Of a stretch of 64,000 nucleotides of DNA, positions 26,318 through 37,986 are shown piece after piece (within the stretch, counting starts at the first letter, position 1; the number at the start of each line of letters is the position of its first letter). The translations under genes and the position numbers were made by a program. This DNA comes from Cymodocea nodosa (taxonomy: Eukaryota; Streptophyta; Magnoliopsida; Alismatales; Cymodoceaceae): NCBI GenBank assembly GCA_036874045.1, contig CM072347.1, forward strand, positions 5,768,501 to 5,832,500. The letters are read 5' to 3'. Below the pieces are notes generated by a model, which did not search any database, was not told the DNA's origin, and worked only from the letters and a program-made list of their open reading frames with translations.

Positions 26318-27480
26318 ATGTTAGAGGTGTTGTTTTAAATATACTTTGTAATAATAATATTTTTCAAAAACTACTACTCCCTTCTGTTTCATCGTGAACT
26401 CTTTCAAACAGCTTTGTCAAAGTTTGGCAGATAATTGAAGATCGCAGCAGCGTGGAGGAGAAGAGACGACAGGACAAAAAGAAAGGGGCGAACGCAACCA
26501 ATGGAGGAAATAATGTGGTAGCATTGTATTGTTAGGGTTAGAGAACGGTTTTATACCAACAAAGGAGGGAACTCAACCATCCATCTATGTATAATTACAT
26601 GGTGACTGTTTAATAAGGAAAAATTATAAAGAAAACCCAAGGGACTTGGAAAAAAATAAACCCTAGACCTAAGACAAAAGCAAAAAGCTTAACATTCCCC
26701 TTAAGTTAGTGCAATGATATCTTATCTTATACACGTCTAACTTGCCTAAGAGAAAGTTAAATCTGGTCTTGTTTAATGACTTAGTAAAGAGACATCTACA
26801 ACCTACGCTTCAATTTTCACATCATTGTCTTCATAAGGCCTTCTTGTATTTTTGTCATATCACATCACAAATCCAACTTTATATGCTTATCTTTCCAAGG
26901 AACATTGAATTAGCAGCTTTATGTTAGACTACTTTGTTATCACAATAAAGTTCAATAATATTTTCTTAGTTGATAGCAAAATCAACAAAATATGTCAAGC
27001 AAATAATTCCACAAGTAGAAGCAATCATTGACTTTGTATTTTCTTTTCTACAGAAGATCAAGAAACAAGATGTTACATTTTCGTTTTCCAAAAAATAAGA
27101 GGCTTACTTAAATACATGGCAAACTCCTAGTTGGCCTTTTGATGCTATGCAACATTTCCATTCAACATCACAATAATATTTCAAATCAAAACTATGATCT
27201 CAAAAAATGATACCCTGACTCAAGTTATTGTTAAGATATGTAATGGCCTCGCAGGTTGCATCAATGCTTCCTGCATAGGATTTAAAAGCAGTTCAAGATC
27301 ATAATCGACAGGTGGCATCACCTTCAAGCTCATGATCTTAAACTACACATTACACTTTTGGCTTGGTTCAACCCCCTTCACCTTGCGTGCACCTACCACC
27401 CAAAATAGCTCAAAAATTGATACTTGAAATCAATCATTTGCGGTTAAAAGTCTCTTGTGAATATTTTCCATCGAAAGATA
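26318..27480 (-). mobile_element. Ty1/copia 3' end: RNase H remnant, purine tract and LTR
   Basis: On the minus strand, RNase H remnants run from about 27,300 to 26,740. They include a block resembling the family's terminal motif (LFTKSLNKTRF near 26,780) and an upstream CDNK-type motif near 26,940. A polypurine-like tract at about 26,695-26,710 (CTTAAGGGGAA on the minus strand) precedes an LTR starting TGTTAAGC at 26,694 and running down to about 26,318, an end that is uncertain. This is the classic copia layout just upstream of a short LTR. It is broken and old, without the front half of the element. It could pair with the antisense copia at 20,281-22,160 on the other side of the ABCB gene. 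Confidence 0.6.
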
Positions 27481-27819
27481 AAATAACAAGAAATAATGAA
27501 AAATAAAAATGACAGAACATAAGGTTATTTGTATACATATGAGAAATGATGAAAAATTGAAAAATAAGTTATTTGTGTAGTTACAAGAAATGTATTATTT
27601 AATAATTTTTAAAATATTAAATAATAAATTAACAAAAATTACTATCAATTTGAAAAGTAATATTTTAAATAATATAATATATATTAACAATTTATTAAAT
27701 ATAGATGTAACATGTGAAATAACTTAAATACAATTATCATCTCAAGTATAATTCATTACAAGTAATTTTTAACAAAAATATTATATGCCATTTTTTTTTT
27801 CTCACATAAAATACATAAT
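27481..27819. other. AT-rich stretch without recognisable gene
   Basis: This is very AT-rich sequence with runs such as TTTAATAATTTTTAAAATATT near 27,600 and a T-run near 27,790. It probably belongs to the non-coding flank of the PIF/Harbinger element to the right. No terminal inverted repeat could be settled by eye. Confidence 0.4.
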
Positions 27820-28900
27820 TTGTTCATGCAATTCATTAACTATTCTTTTTTTTGTTCACACTTAAATTACTATTACAACATATTACTTTTTGAGTCAACG
27901 ATACCAATAGATTTCTCTAGCAAATCATCAAAATTTACTTCAACTAATTCATCTATGAGATCTTCATGTAAATTTTCTCAATCTATTCTTCTAATGAAAT
28001 TATGGAGAAGAAAACATATTAAAACAATCTTCACTTATGTCTCAAATGGATATGGTACATATCCTTGTAAAATGTCAAATGGATGTTTAAATACTCTAAA
28101 TGTACATTTTATTACATTTCTCAACTTTGAATGTTTGCAATTAAAATTCTCCACTACATTATTAGGGACTTGATTGTAATCATATTCTGATAAATGATAT
28201 TGAACACCTTGAAATAGAGAAATAAATTTTAAGTAATTTAAAAAACTTACATCTACCAAATAATACTTACCTACATAATATATACAACATTTAACACTTT
28301 ATAGGATTCAATATTAAATTATAAAAATGATGTAATCAAAAGTAATGTCATACTAGTTAGGACTTTAAGCGAATGTGGTTAAGAAGTAGCATCTTGTAAT
28401 ATTCAAGCATCTACAATTGATTCTTCCAATCTTGCAATAACATAAGTGATTTCCATATTAAAATTACAAACTACTAAGATATTTTGCATTAATATAATGT
28501 TAATTTTATAAAAAATACTATCAATGAATTAGAAGAGACAACATAATATAATGAACATATTACCTTAAAGTATAAGAAGACGTTTAGATTATTTTGAATT
28601 CTGCTTGATGTTGATAATGAAAGCTTAGCTAAAAGTATATAATGTAATCTGATTATAGCATTTACAATCTCATTGAAGTATGTGCTAACTGTCTAAGTAA
28701 ATTGATGAAAATGCTTAGTTGTAACCTTAAATCATTGATTCTGACTAATTGTAATAAGAAAAATTGCTAGTTTCTCTTCAACACTTATACTTTAATTATC
28801 TTCTATTACCCTCTCCCTTCTAAGCAAGTAACAAAATTGCATGAAAATATGTTGACTGATGTGATATATTTTTTGACAATTATATGATTAGTGAGATATT
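27820..28900 (-). pseudogene. PIF/Harbinger transposase remnant (DDE_Tnp_4 type)
   Basis: On the minus strand the usual order of a plant Harbinger transposase is visible. There is a helix-turn-helix-side block STYFNEIVNAIIRLHYILL near 28,700, the first-Asp block as NILVVCNFNMEITYVIARLE near 28,450, KYYLVDVSFLNYLK near 28,240, and NFNCKHSKLRNVIKCTFRVF near 28,130. LLHNFIRRID follows near 27,980. Blocks lie in different frames with in-frame stops between some, and the first catalytic position reads CNFN where the family usually has CDFD. The copy cannot encode active enzyme. The recognisable span of about 1 kb is close to the normal transposase length. The MYB-like partner gene follows at 29,400-30,330. 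Confidence 0.8.
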
Positions 28901-29399
28901 AAAGGATCTAACAATCTCTTAGTATAATTTTATCTTTCTTTGCTATATATTCATGTAGTTGTTTGAGGAATAACATTTACAATGGAATATGTGATTGTTA
29001 CGCATGTTTGTGTAACTAATGTTATAATAGCATACATCGTCTTCGTTATTGCCTTTCTATTCATTGCTGCAAATATTCTTCATTATTCTCTATATAGATA
29101 ACAATTAATTGCATAAGTAAACATTTCTACAATTAACATAAATATACCAACCATTTCAATAATTAACATAAATATACCAATCATTTCAACATTTAACATA
29201 AATATATGAACAATCTAGAGAAATCAACATACGAACAATATGGAGAAATCAACATCAACATACAAAACTAATATAATAACCAAGTGAATGTTAATTATAC
29301 ATGTCCAACTATGAAACATGCAACAATAGAAATAATATGAGTTTAATAACAATCATGACTTCAACAATAAACATAACTTCACATTATTTTTAAATTGTG
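28901..29399. other. Spacer inside the Harbinger element
   Basis: AT-rich sequence lies between the transposase and MYB-like remnants. It carries a short repeated run near 29,120-29,210 (three near-copies of AATTAACATAAATATACCAA), which is a small local tandem repeat. No coding signal was recognised. Confidence 0.5.
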
Positions 29400-30330
29400 T
29401 TGTAACCACTTCACTCACATTTCATTACCATCTAAAGTTAAAAGAATGTCATTTTCACTAGATTCTCTAGGAATTCCATTCCTAATAGTTTCTCTTCTTC
29501 TGTAAGATCATTTAATTTAAGGAGTTGGGAAACACATTCTTCTATTTCTCTTCTCAGTCTAGATTTCTGAAATATCACCTTATCTTGTTCTACAAACTTC
29601 TAAACAATGCCACTTATTTCATTTATTGACCTAGTAATGGATTGAGAAGATTCAACATGTGGTTGAGCACTTTTCTTTGACCTTCTAATTACATTTTTTG
29701 CATTAAAAGGGCTAGGGCTACCTTTTCCCTCTTCAACATTAGGAAATGTTGATGGAACCTAAGTATTGAAAACAAGAAAGGTGCTTATAGGTTTTGGGGG
29801 TTCTATATTTTGTGTGTTTTGTACATCTTTAGAAACTTGACTATTGGGTCTAGTAGTCATATTCCCATCAAACACTATATATAAATTATCATATATTTTT
29901 TCCTACACATGATTTACATTCCAAATGTTTCTGCAAGAAATAAATATAGATAAAGTATTAGTAATTTGGAAGTTCACTTGTAAATGAATAATACAAAATA
30001 AAGAAAAATATTTAACCTATATAAATTTATCTCATATTTCTTTTGAAATGTTGGTATGACCATGAATGTAATCCCACCTCCATCTACTTTGTTTAGAAAT
30101 TTTGGTATAATTTTTATACATTGTCCTCTAGGTTTTCATCCTACTTTTATCATGTTTTTTCTCCACATTTGCCTTAGTTTTATTATTGTACTCTACAATT
30201 ACTTTATTCCATGTATCCATTCTAATATTGTCATCTTATTACTTTACATTCTCTTATCTAATTTTTATTGCTAAAATACCTAAAAATATTTCATCCTCTT
30301 TGGTGCTCTAGTTTATGTATTTTTTTATTT
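29400..30330 (-). pseudogene. Harbinger-associated MYB/SANT-like protein remnant
   Basis: On the minus strand a MYB/SANT-like DNA-binding region can be read near 30,280-30,040. It includes RMDTWNKVIVEYNNKTKANV, then KSRMKT, MYKNYTKISKQSRWRWD and a D-[KE]-F-type end. Downstream (29,880-29,400) is a Ser/Asn-rich linker and a C-terminal block LLKLNDLTEEETIRNGIPRE near 29,510, as in the trihelix-like second ORF of plant PIF/Harbinger elements, whose product helps the transposase bind DNA. Frames are interrupted, so it is a pseudogene. Alternative: a remnant of a host MYB/SANT gene, but the adjacent transposase in the same orientation favours one element. Confidence 0.7.
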
Positions 30331-30400
30331 CAAAAGTCATATGTGATATGATATGAACATTTAACACAATATAAAAATTGAATAAGTAATATATAGTAAT

Positions 30401-32641
30401 ATTATACCATTTCTAATCAATTAATTAGCCTTCCTCTACCATTACTAAGTGTGCCATAAAACGAATTATTCATCAATGTATTTGTATACATATTGAACAA
30501 TTTCTATTCTTGAAAGGTAAGGTAGAATTTCACTAATAACATCCTTGCTCTCAACTTTTAAATATTTGAGAAAACAATTCATAAAAAGATTAATCATCTA
30601 TCACATATACAATATTGTTTCTTTCTTAACAATAATATAACTTTGCAATTTTGTATCAATATGGAGTACAAGGGTTGATTGGGAAAAATATGGAATCATA
30701 ACCTAAACTTTTGTAATATTTCTTATCGTTAATCAAAACATGTGGCATTGCACAAAAATGTTGGCGAGTCATAGCATAGAAACCATTGTGATTAACAATG
30801 CTAAATTTTCTTACATTGACATGCTATATTAGTATAGTTCTAAATATATCGTAAGAAGCATAACAAGGCTTAACAATTTAAGCCAAATGAGCTAGTAATC
30901 AAGAGCTAATTGCAAGGACCCATTTATCAATGGAAAGATAAGTAGATAGTCAAATGTAGTCTACACCTAAATAAAAAATAACATCCATAAAAATGTAAGA
31001 ATGTCAAATTTTTTATACCATTTGCATATAATAATAACAAATGTGATGTACATTTTCTCTTGCTAAATAAACTTACTTGTAAGCCATCCTTTTTATAGCT
31101 TTATTTTATTATTTTTAGAAAACATATTGTTGGAAAACCTCCATAATTAGACTAGATAACTATGTAGAATTTTAATCGTACATAAATCAAGCAAAACTTC
31201 TTAATTCAAGTGACGTAAATTTCAAAACTTATATAGTCCTACATCAGATAAACAACAATTTTGTTTAGAGTTGTTCAAATAAAAAGCTTAGCTTGACAAG
31301 AATACATTTGCAATTAACGTTAGCATGATAAATGTCATACATGCATTGAACTATTCTATTTTGTTAATGGATATCAAGATTCCTAACTAGTGGGCATAAT
31401 TCTAGGTCACCAGGTAGGATAGAAGTTGAAGACCTATGTAGGTGAAAATCTACCGTCACTTACGATAATAGGCTATAAAAATATTATTTGTAAATTGAAA
31501 CATATATTATCTGTAACCCTTAATAAATTACAAAGCTTGTTCTTTCAACTTCTTTTTATTTCTCGTTTGAACGAATGACATCTTCCTCTAGAAATCCTAA
31601 CTAAATAGAAATTGAAGCCAAATAGCTAGAAAATGATGACTTTAGTTTGAACTCGATATAGACAGTCTCGATGATCCTTTCATTCTTGAAAGGATTATCA
31701 AGCTCTCTTTGTAACAGAAATAGATATCATTTCAGTAAGACCCACATGGATATGGACTCTGGGATTTGCTTAAGTCTCGAATGAATTCTCTATGTTTTTA
31801 CGTCGAGAATTCTTTAATAAACTAGGAGAAGGGAAAAGAATGATCGAAAGAATAGAAATGAAAGGAATTAAAATCTACACATAATTTCACCATTTTTCTC
31901 CATCATACATCAATTTTTATTTGAGCGACATAGTGAATCAATAACAGGTAAAATGACGTTCAAACAGCAGGTAAAATGGGTTTTTACTTGGGCGACGGTG
32001 ATAGGTGACTATTCGGGTGATGGGCGACAGCAATAGGCGATGGCGACAAATGACTAGCGACAGAGACGAGTGACAACAACCAAGCGATGCATGATCGATT
32101 TCAGTCTATAGTGAGTAACTGTTCTACGAAGTACGATAGGTGAGACGACGATGACAAAAGGAGTGTTCAAGAGGAAATCATGAAGATGACGAAGACTACT
32201 TGCATTCGATGGAAAATCGCGAGGGATTCAAAGGATGCGTTCTGGAGGATGAAGATGATGATTTCTCATGGTTTCAGACAGGGGGAGATGGGAAATGGAT
32301 GATAATGGGGTTACCCTTGTACAAATAGGTAAACCATGGGAAATGCTTTTCTTTTTTTCTTCTTCCTCTATCTTTTTTCGTTTCCCATGGTTATCCATGA
32401 CACGAACTTCTCCTAAAACTATTACACCCTCTGTCATTATGTGTTGAAGTTCCACTTGTATACATTGGTTCAAACTTGAGGGTAGGCAGCTACTAACTGA
32501 AAGGATAGTGGTTGCATCAACTTGTATCAAAGCAATAGGATCCTAGAGGAGGAATAAAGCTAGATGAGCTTGAAACCATCAAGACGGTCGATCAAAAGAT
32601 AGAGATCTTGAATAAAATGAGACAAGGCATCTCTAAAGTCC
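30401..32641. other. Unassigned AT-rich region with a short G/C-richer patch
   Basis: No gene was recognised. From 30,401 to about 31,900 the sequence is AT-rich with short broken frames only. From about 31,970 to 32,540 the sequence becomes richer in G and C, with repeated GCGAC/GGCGA words. It ends with TTGTATCAAAGC near 32,521, which resembles an initiator-Met primer site following an LTR. An open minus-strand frame (32,228-32,530, 100 codons) has no family I know. The patch might be the end of an unrecognised LTR on the plus strand, which is inference only. Confidence 0.35.
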
Positions 32642-32811
32642 CTATTTATACATAAATTCTATCAAAATGTATGTCATTAAGTTTTATTTCATCAAAACCC
32701 CATGAAAAGATTTTACTAACAAGAGTAAAATAACTTCTAAGCCACCTCTAAAGTCTCTACATGCAATAGACATTAATGACATACATTTAGATAGAATTTA
32801 TGTATAAATAG
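32642..32811. repeat. MITE-like hairpin with 38-base inverted repeats
   Basis: The left arm 32,642-32,679 starts CTATTTATACATAAATTCTA. The right arm 32,774-32,811 is its reverse complement with one mismatch in 38. Similarity extends outward with CTAAAGTCC on the left against CTAAGTCGC (reverse complement) on the right. A further CTCTAAAGTC word lies in the loop near 32,742. The total length of 170 bases, long near-perfect arms and AT-rich loop fit a small non-autonomous DNA transposon. I see no certain target duplication. Confidence 0.75.
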
Positions 32812-34027
32812 CGACTTAGAATATTTTGTGAATTATCATTGAAAACTACTTATCAATTGATAAATTGGCATATCATTATTAGTTATATAGAAATTAAAAG
32901 AACATCTATCTTTTGATAATGTAAAATCTAGATGAGGAAATTATATATTTGACAAGTACTGTTGAAGAATTGTGAAGATAGTATATGCTATCGCATAAAA
33001 GCATATTATATAGTAGTAGTCAAAAGTTTATCCAGATTAGATGAAGAGTTATAAGAATAAGTATCTAAGAATATCACTATTAGATGGAAAACAACTAAGA
33101 AGAATAGAAGGATAGTTAAAGTGGATCCAACAAACCTGTAAATCATTAGATAGTTACAAAAGTAAAGTTAAAGAATGATTCAGAAAGTTAACTAGACTAG
33201 ATGGTGAGTTAAGATGTTAACTATTCGAAAGGTCAAAATTAAACGGTAAGTTATGAAATAACTATATGTAAAGTATTAATTTGTGTATTTTATATATGTT
33301 AATATATGGATGTTAGGGATTATAAGTTACAAATATATATGTTCTAAAGTAGAATTACATGTAAATCATAGTTTTAGATATATGCATGAATTAGGGATTA
33401 AATAGTTGATAATGCACAAATTTATCTTTTATTAAATAAACACCTAGTCAATAGTCCATGTGTTAGACTTGATTACCATAATTCTTTAAAAGTACGACTT
33501 TATATATGTGGTATGAATGCAAAATCACTTAAATATGATGTTAAACTAAAGAATTTCAAGTAATTCATGCATGCACATGTGAAGACCAAGCAACAAAACC
33601 TTAAACTATATAAGGTGCTTGGCCACCCAACCCTAGAGCCATCTCCATTTTCTCTAACACATGGTGGTCATCCTCCTCTTTTCTCCTCAATTGTGGATGT
33701 TCTCCCTTGGTTGGTGGTGAGCAAATAGCATCTCCCTCCTCCCAATTTTCCTTTTTCTCATCTCAAAAGGCTAGTACATCAAGAAGCTCCATGGGATAGT
33801 GGTTCAAGGTGGTTGCAAGAAAAGCTCATGTGCACTTTAGGAAGGGAAATTCATGGAAGCTCTTAGGAAGGTTCAAATGGAGCATCATCAATGATTGAAA
33901 GATCATCGATCCACGTTTGGAAGAGTTGAAGAGTGTTTGGGCTTTTAGGCAGCACTAGAGAACTTGATTAGTTCCTTGACAACAGCGTTAGAAAACTTGT
34001 TTAGATGTGAAAGGTTAGATCAGACAC
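32812..34027. other. LTR-like sequences without coding content
   Basis: From about 32,890 to 33,260 the words TTTTGATAATG, GTTAACTATTCGAAAGG and AGTTAACTAGACTAG resemble the copia LTRs elsewhere in the window. From about 33,540 to 34,010 a TATA-like ACTATATAAGG (33,607) is followed by C/T-rich leader-like sequence (CACCCAACCCTAGAGCCATC), as in plant gypsy LTRs transcribed on the plus strand. No ends could be fixed and no reading frame was recognised. Confidence 0.4.
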
Positions 34028-36176
34028 TGGTTTAATTTGTCTTTAGGTTTAAATCAATAATTACTTTTAGAAGTATTCTAACAAACTTTTACACAAATTA
34101 GATATTAATTCTAATTTGTATTTTAACTGCAAGTGCATAGTGTATATTGTATTTGTGTGCAAGTACAGGTCGATCCCATAGATATTGAGTAAGAATTGTG
34201 TACTGTTCTGATTTTAATAATGAAATTTATGTGTTTAGTAAGCATTCTGTTGAGTTACAATTAACACAACAGACCAAGTTCATGGAGTTATGGCTAACTC
34301 AACGGACTAACCTCGTGAACTTGAGTTAACTCCACGAGCCTATCTTTCCAGTTTAATACTATTTATAGAGGAATTTGGCCAACCATTGGGTGGTTCCACA
34401 GATTGTAAATAACATCAATTAAGCTCTCTAATGCTAGTTAATATTAGATTTATCATTAAGCAACACTAATATTTAGATATTTCAAATAGTAACTATTAAA
34501 TCTTTAAGTATCTGGAACGAATCAATTTTAGTAAACTGTAAAACTATTTTCTATTTTCTAAATCAAACAAACATAAAACATTCACAATATTGACAATGAT
34601 AACATTAATCACGATACAAAATAAACAGTACAACACTTAAATACTAAATGTAAACACAGATAAGTTGTTATTTTTGGTATTTTTGTTTTGATATGTTCAT
34701 GAAAATGGGTGAAAGGTGAAATGTAAAAATCTCTATCAATAGTAAATACTTCCGTTACTACATGCGATGCGATTACACCACTGAAAACTTAATCACTTAC
34801 AATACTGCCTCCTCTCCCTATAGAATCGTGAGTCTAGAATTGCAAGATGATCTCCTCTTCAGCATACTGGCATCAACTTGAAACCAAGGCTAGAAGCTTT
34901 ACGATCTCCTGAGATATGAGTTGGTGCTTGGTGAAAATAGCTTCCCTTCCCGCGACACGATCACTCCTTACAATGGTTGTCAAGCTCCGTGTTTGGCTCG
35001 AAATCGACTCGACATCAGGAAAGTATCCTCACAGACCTCCGATGGTTAGTGATTATGGAGATGTTGGTGAATTGTTGGTGATGGTGTGGATGCTTCAGTG
35101 AACTTCCAATGCTGCCTACAGTTAGCACGATCCTCCACTTCTACACACACTGCCACCACTGCCAACCACCGCCAAACACACTTTCTTCATTTTTTCTCCT
35201 CTTCTTTTATATTTCCTTAGTAGTAACTACTTCTGCTTAAATGATCGGTTGGATTTCCTTCATTTATATCAACGATGGTGATTTCTTCTTCATTCCATGA
35301 GTGAATTCCTGCATGATACGTGCAATCATGGTTTTCCTTCGAATGTCCTATTTCTGTAACTGCTATAATGACATATTAATCTTCGTTTTAGTCGAACACT
35401 TATCATTTAAGTCCTGTAAAAACTCAAACACTTATCTGTAACTCTTCAAGTTTTTGTACTTGCAAAACACGTGACTGAACAAGAAAACTTATCTATTCGT
35501 TAGTCATTTTATAAAACTCGAACAATTATCTATCCATACGTATAAAAACTCGAACAACTATCTATCCATGTATATAAAAACTCGAACAGTTATCTAACTC
35601 TTCGATTTTCATTACCGAACGCACATGGAAAACACATGACAACTTAAAACATTAAAAACACACGTGCAGATAACTTAACTATATGAGTTTTTAACATAAA
35701 TTTTCAACAAAAACAAAACGTTAACTATCTAAAAGTTTACTTTTCCTATTTCTGCATAACACTAATACAACACGTTACTCCAGTGTATATTCAAGTAATT
35801 CGACACGTATAGTTATGCTAACTTAACGAGTTAAACATGTGCAGCTCACGTGATATACTAAATCAATTTAAATTCAACACGTGTAATTCAGGAAATAATA
35901 AAATATTCTTTAAAACATAAATGTCCAGTACATTAAACATAACTCTCCGAAATAACAGAAAATTCGGATACTTAAGAATTTCACAGCCTGCAATTTACTG
36001 ATAGTTTAGAAATGTACTAAATTAACATTAATTCCTTGAAATTATGTAGATTCTTTCATTAAAGCATATAACAATGCAATTATAACATAATGGCTTAATT
36101 CTCATATGATAAGCTAAATATTATGTAATTAACCATCATTTAACCCTTAATATTATGCACTTTTTCATTCTAAATA
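34028..36176 (-). repeat. Athila-like LTR, subfamily B, 3' LTR
   Basis: A 2,149-base LTR begins TGGTTTAATTTG and ends CATTCTAAATA on the plus strand. Homologous copies lie at 13,318, 54,350 and 58,437. Internally it holds AGATATTAATTCTAATTTGT (34,107), GTCGATCCCATAG, a dyad block (34,240-34,340) and the conserved LTR body (34,690-35,370). Unlike the copies at 17,579 and 58,437 it carries an extra segment at about 35,375-35,745, shared with copia LTR sequence at 48,820-49,135. The purine tract immediately follows, confirming that this is the downstream LTR of a minus-strand element. Confidence 0.8.
35513..35600. repeat. Short tandem repeat, about 31 bases, three units
   Basis: Three near-copies of a unit AAAACTCGAACAATTATCTA plus about 11 further bases stand in tandem inside the extra segment of the LTR. 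The reverse complement of at least two units is seen in the copia LTR piece near 48,980-49,030. Confidence 0.7.
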
Positions 36177-36203
36177 CTTCCCTCATACTTAAATTTTGCT
36201 AGT
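36177..36203 (-). other. Polypurine tract next to the LTR
   Basis: On the minus strand the sequence reads GACTAGCAAAATTTAAGTAT and ends GAGGGAAG directly before the LTR start. The GACTAGCAAAATTTAAG signature before a G-rich tract is common upstream of the 3' LTR in plant Athila/Tat elements, so it fixes the orientation and the LTR boundary. Confidence 0.7.
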
Positions 36204-37986
36204 CTCTTAGCAAACTAAGATCTAACTAGTTGGTCTTTCTAAAGTGCTAGAATTAATTCTTCACTTCGTTCTTCTTCAGAATACATAAATTTAGATTACT
36301 ATATAGATATTCTATATGTTTCAGTAATCTGTTTTAACTTTATTTTCTCTTTTTCAAACTGCAAATATATTTAGAACATATGTAAATTACATACAAAATA
36401 CATCAGCATCACATAGGTGTTAATTATATTATCATTTTTTTTCTTCTTTTCAGCATCCGTCTTCCTGAATTTTCCAATATGATTTCCAGAATAAATTTCA
36501 ACTACATACGAATCAAAATACAATCCAATTCAATATGATTAAGACAAGTAGAATAAAGAATTGTATCTCAAATAAACAACTTCAAAAGTCTATTCTAAAT
36601 TCATACTTCAGCAATTTTAGATAACAGAAAATATACTTGATTCAAAAGATATTTGTATTTCACAAAACACTTGTATCTTTTCAGAACAGTATATGCATAT
36701 TTGTACTTTAAAAGTTAATTTGACAAGCTTGAATCATACAAGAGCTTTCTAGTGTACTCATGTATCAAGCTTTCAGTTAATAATCCCAGATCTGATCAGG
36801 ATCTTAGGTTGCTAGATTTAAAGAGTCCTTTTTTAGGTCAACAATCCTTACATACCTATTTGCTCAAGTACAAAAGGCTCGTGATCGAACAAGTCAATAA
36901 ACTCTCAAAGTTTTTCTCTTTTTTTTTTTTTCAAACATTCACAGTGTATATACGTATTTCATTAATATAGATGCATTAAAACACAAATCTCATATAGTCC
37001 TACTTCTATTATTTATTGAAAATATGAATCATATCAATAATCTCATACTTTTTCTGTAGTTTAATAAAATCTATACATAAATCATTCTACAAGTTTAATC
37101 ACTCAAATTAAATGTATCCTTGCTCATATGTATTTCATTTAATCCAAAAATCAACATTTCAGCTCTTCAAGGATTTAAGATAATTTATTGAGTTTCAGTT
37201 AAGCATTCTGATTTCTTTTTAAAATCGTGAAAATGTTAAACTCATAAAATTCAACAAAAACATAAGATACTATATCTAGATTTGTATGAATAGTAAAATT
37301 TTGTAGCATCTTATATAACATTCAAGTAATTACAGTTCTTAAAAATTTTACAACTTTAATTATCGGATAGTTACAGCAAATTCATAAAAAAATTTTCAAT
37401 TTCCACAAAACTTTTGCAATACCATTCTAATTCCTCTAATTAACAAAATTGCATGGCTATTACTTTAGTTACCTCCCCTCATACCTACATTTTGCATTGT
37501 CCTCAATGTAAAAGATTTTACAATAAATACAGTAATTGTAGCAGACATGAATATTGTTTCGTTGACTTAGCACATTACTTAACGAACTTAATTCATAGGG
37601 TTAATGAATAACTCCATGAATTGAGTTTAAATGTAAATTCAGGATAAGTAATCAATTACATACCTTGTCCTTTTGTATCTCCTTCAATATCTTTTGATTT
37701 TTGATTCTGAAAAACTTTTCATTCACAAATAAAAGCAAAATATATAATATAACAAAACATAACTTGTTAAATCATTGTCTTGTGTGGAACCCAGACTCCT
37801 ATGCCTTTGGTGGCTCACAAGCAAGCTAGTTGGTTTCCTAGAATAGATACCAACAAACTAGATTGATATTTTGTTTTCCTTTTTTTTCTTATAGAATAAA
37901 ACTAAAACTAAATTTTTTTTCTTTTCTTTTCCTTTTTCTAAAAGAAATGTAGAATACACACAACATTAAAAGCACAGAATCATAGT
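36204..37986 (-). other. Non-coding 3' region of the Athila-like element
   Basis: A long AT-rich stretch lies between the F-box-like remnant and the purine tract. A T-run is at 36,915-36,930, and near 37,790-37,850 a short non-AT-rich block (GTGGAACCCAGACTCCTATG) is followed by GGCTCACAAGCAAG. No gene was recognised. Long untranslated regions before the 3' LTR are usual for this lineage. Confidence 0.5.

Larger units (their letters stand above)
27820..30400 (-). mobile_element. PIF/Harbinger DNA transposon, decayed
   Basis: The transposase and the MYB/SANT-like ORF lie in the same orientation about 0.5 kb apart, the standard two-gene content of this superfamily. Outer limits are approximate because I could not identify the terminal inverted repeats or the 3-base TTA/TAA target duplications by eye. 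Confidence 0.65.

Noticed and set aside
27820-28173. Plus-strand frame of 117 codons
   Set aside because: It is antisense to the Harbinger transposase motifs. The same applies to 30,056-30,274 opposite the MYB-like remnant.
32228-32530. Minus-strand 100-codon frame
   Set aside because: No family was recognised. It may be the antisense of an LTR-like patch, so it is described only under the unassigned region.
34916-35101. Short plus-strand frame inside the LTR at 34,028-36,176
   Set aside because: It lies within conserved LTR body, and the equivalent stretch in other LTR copies is not open.
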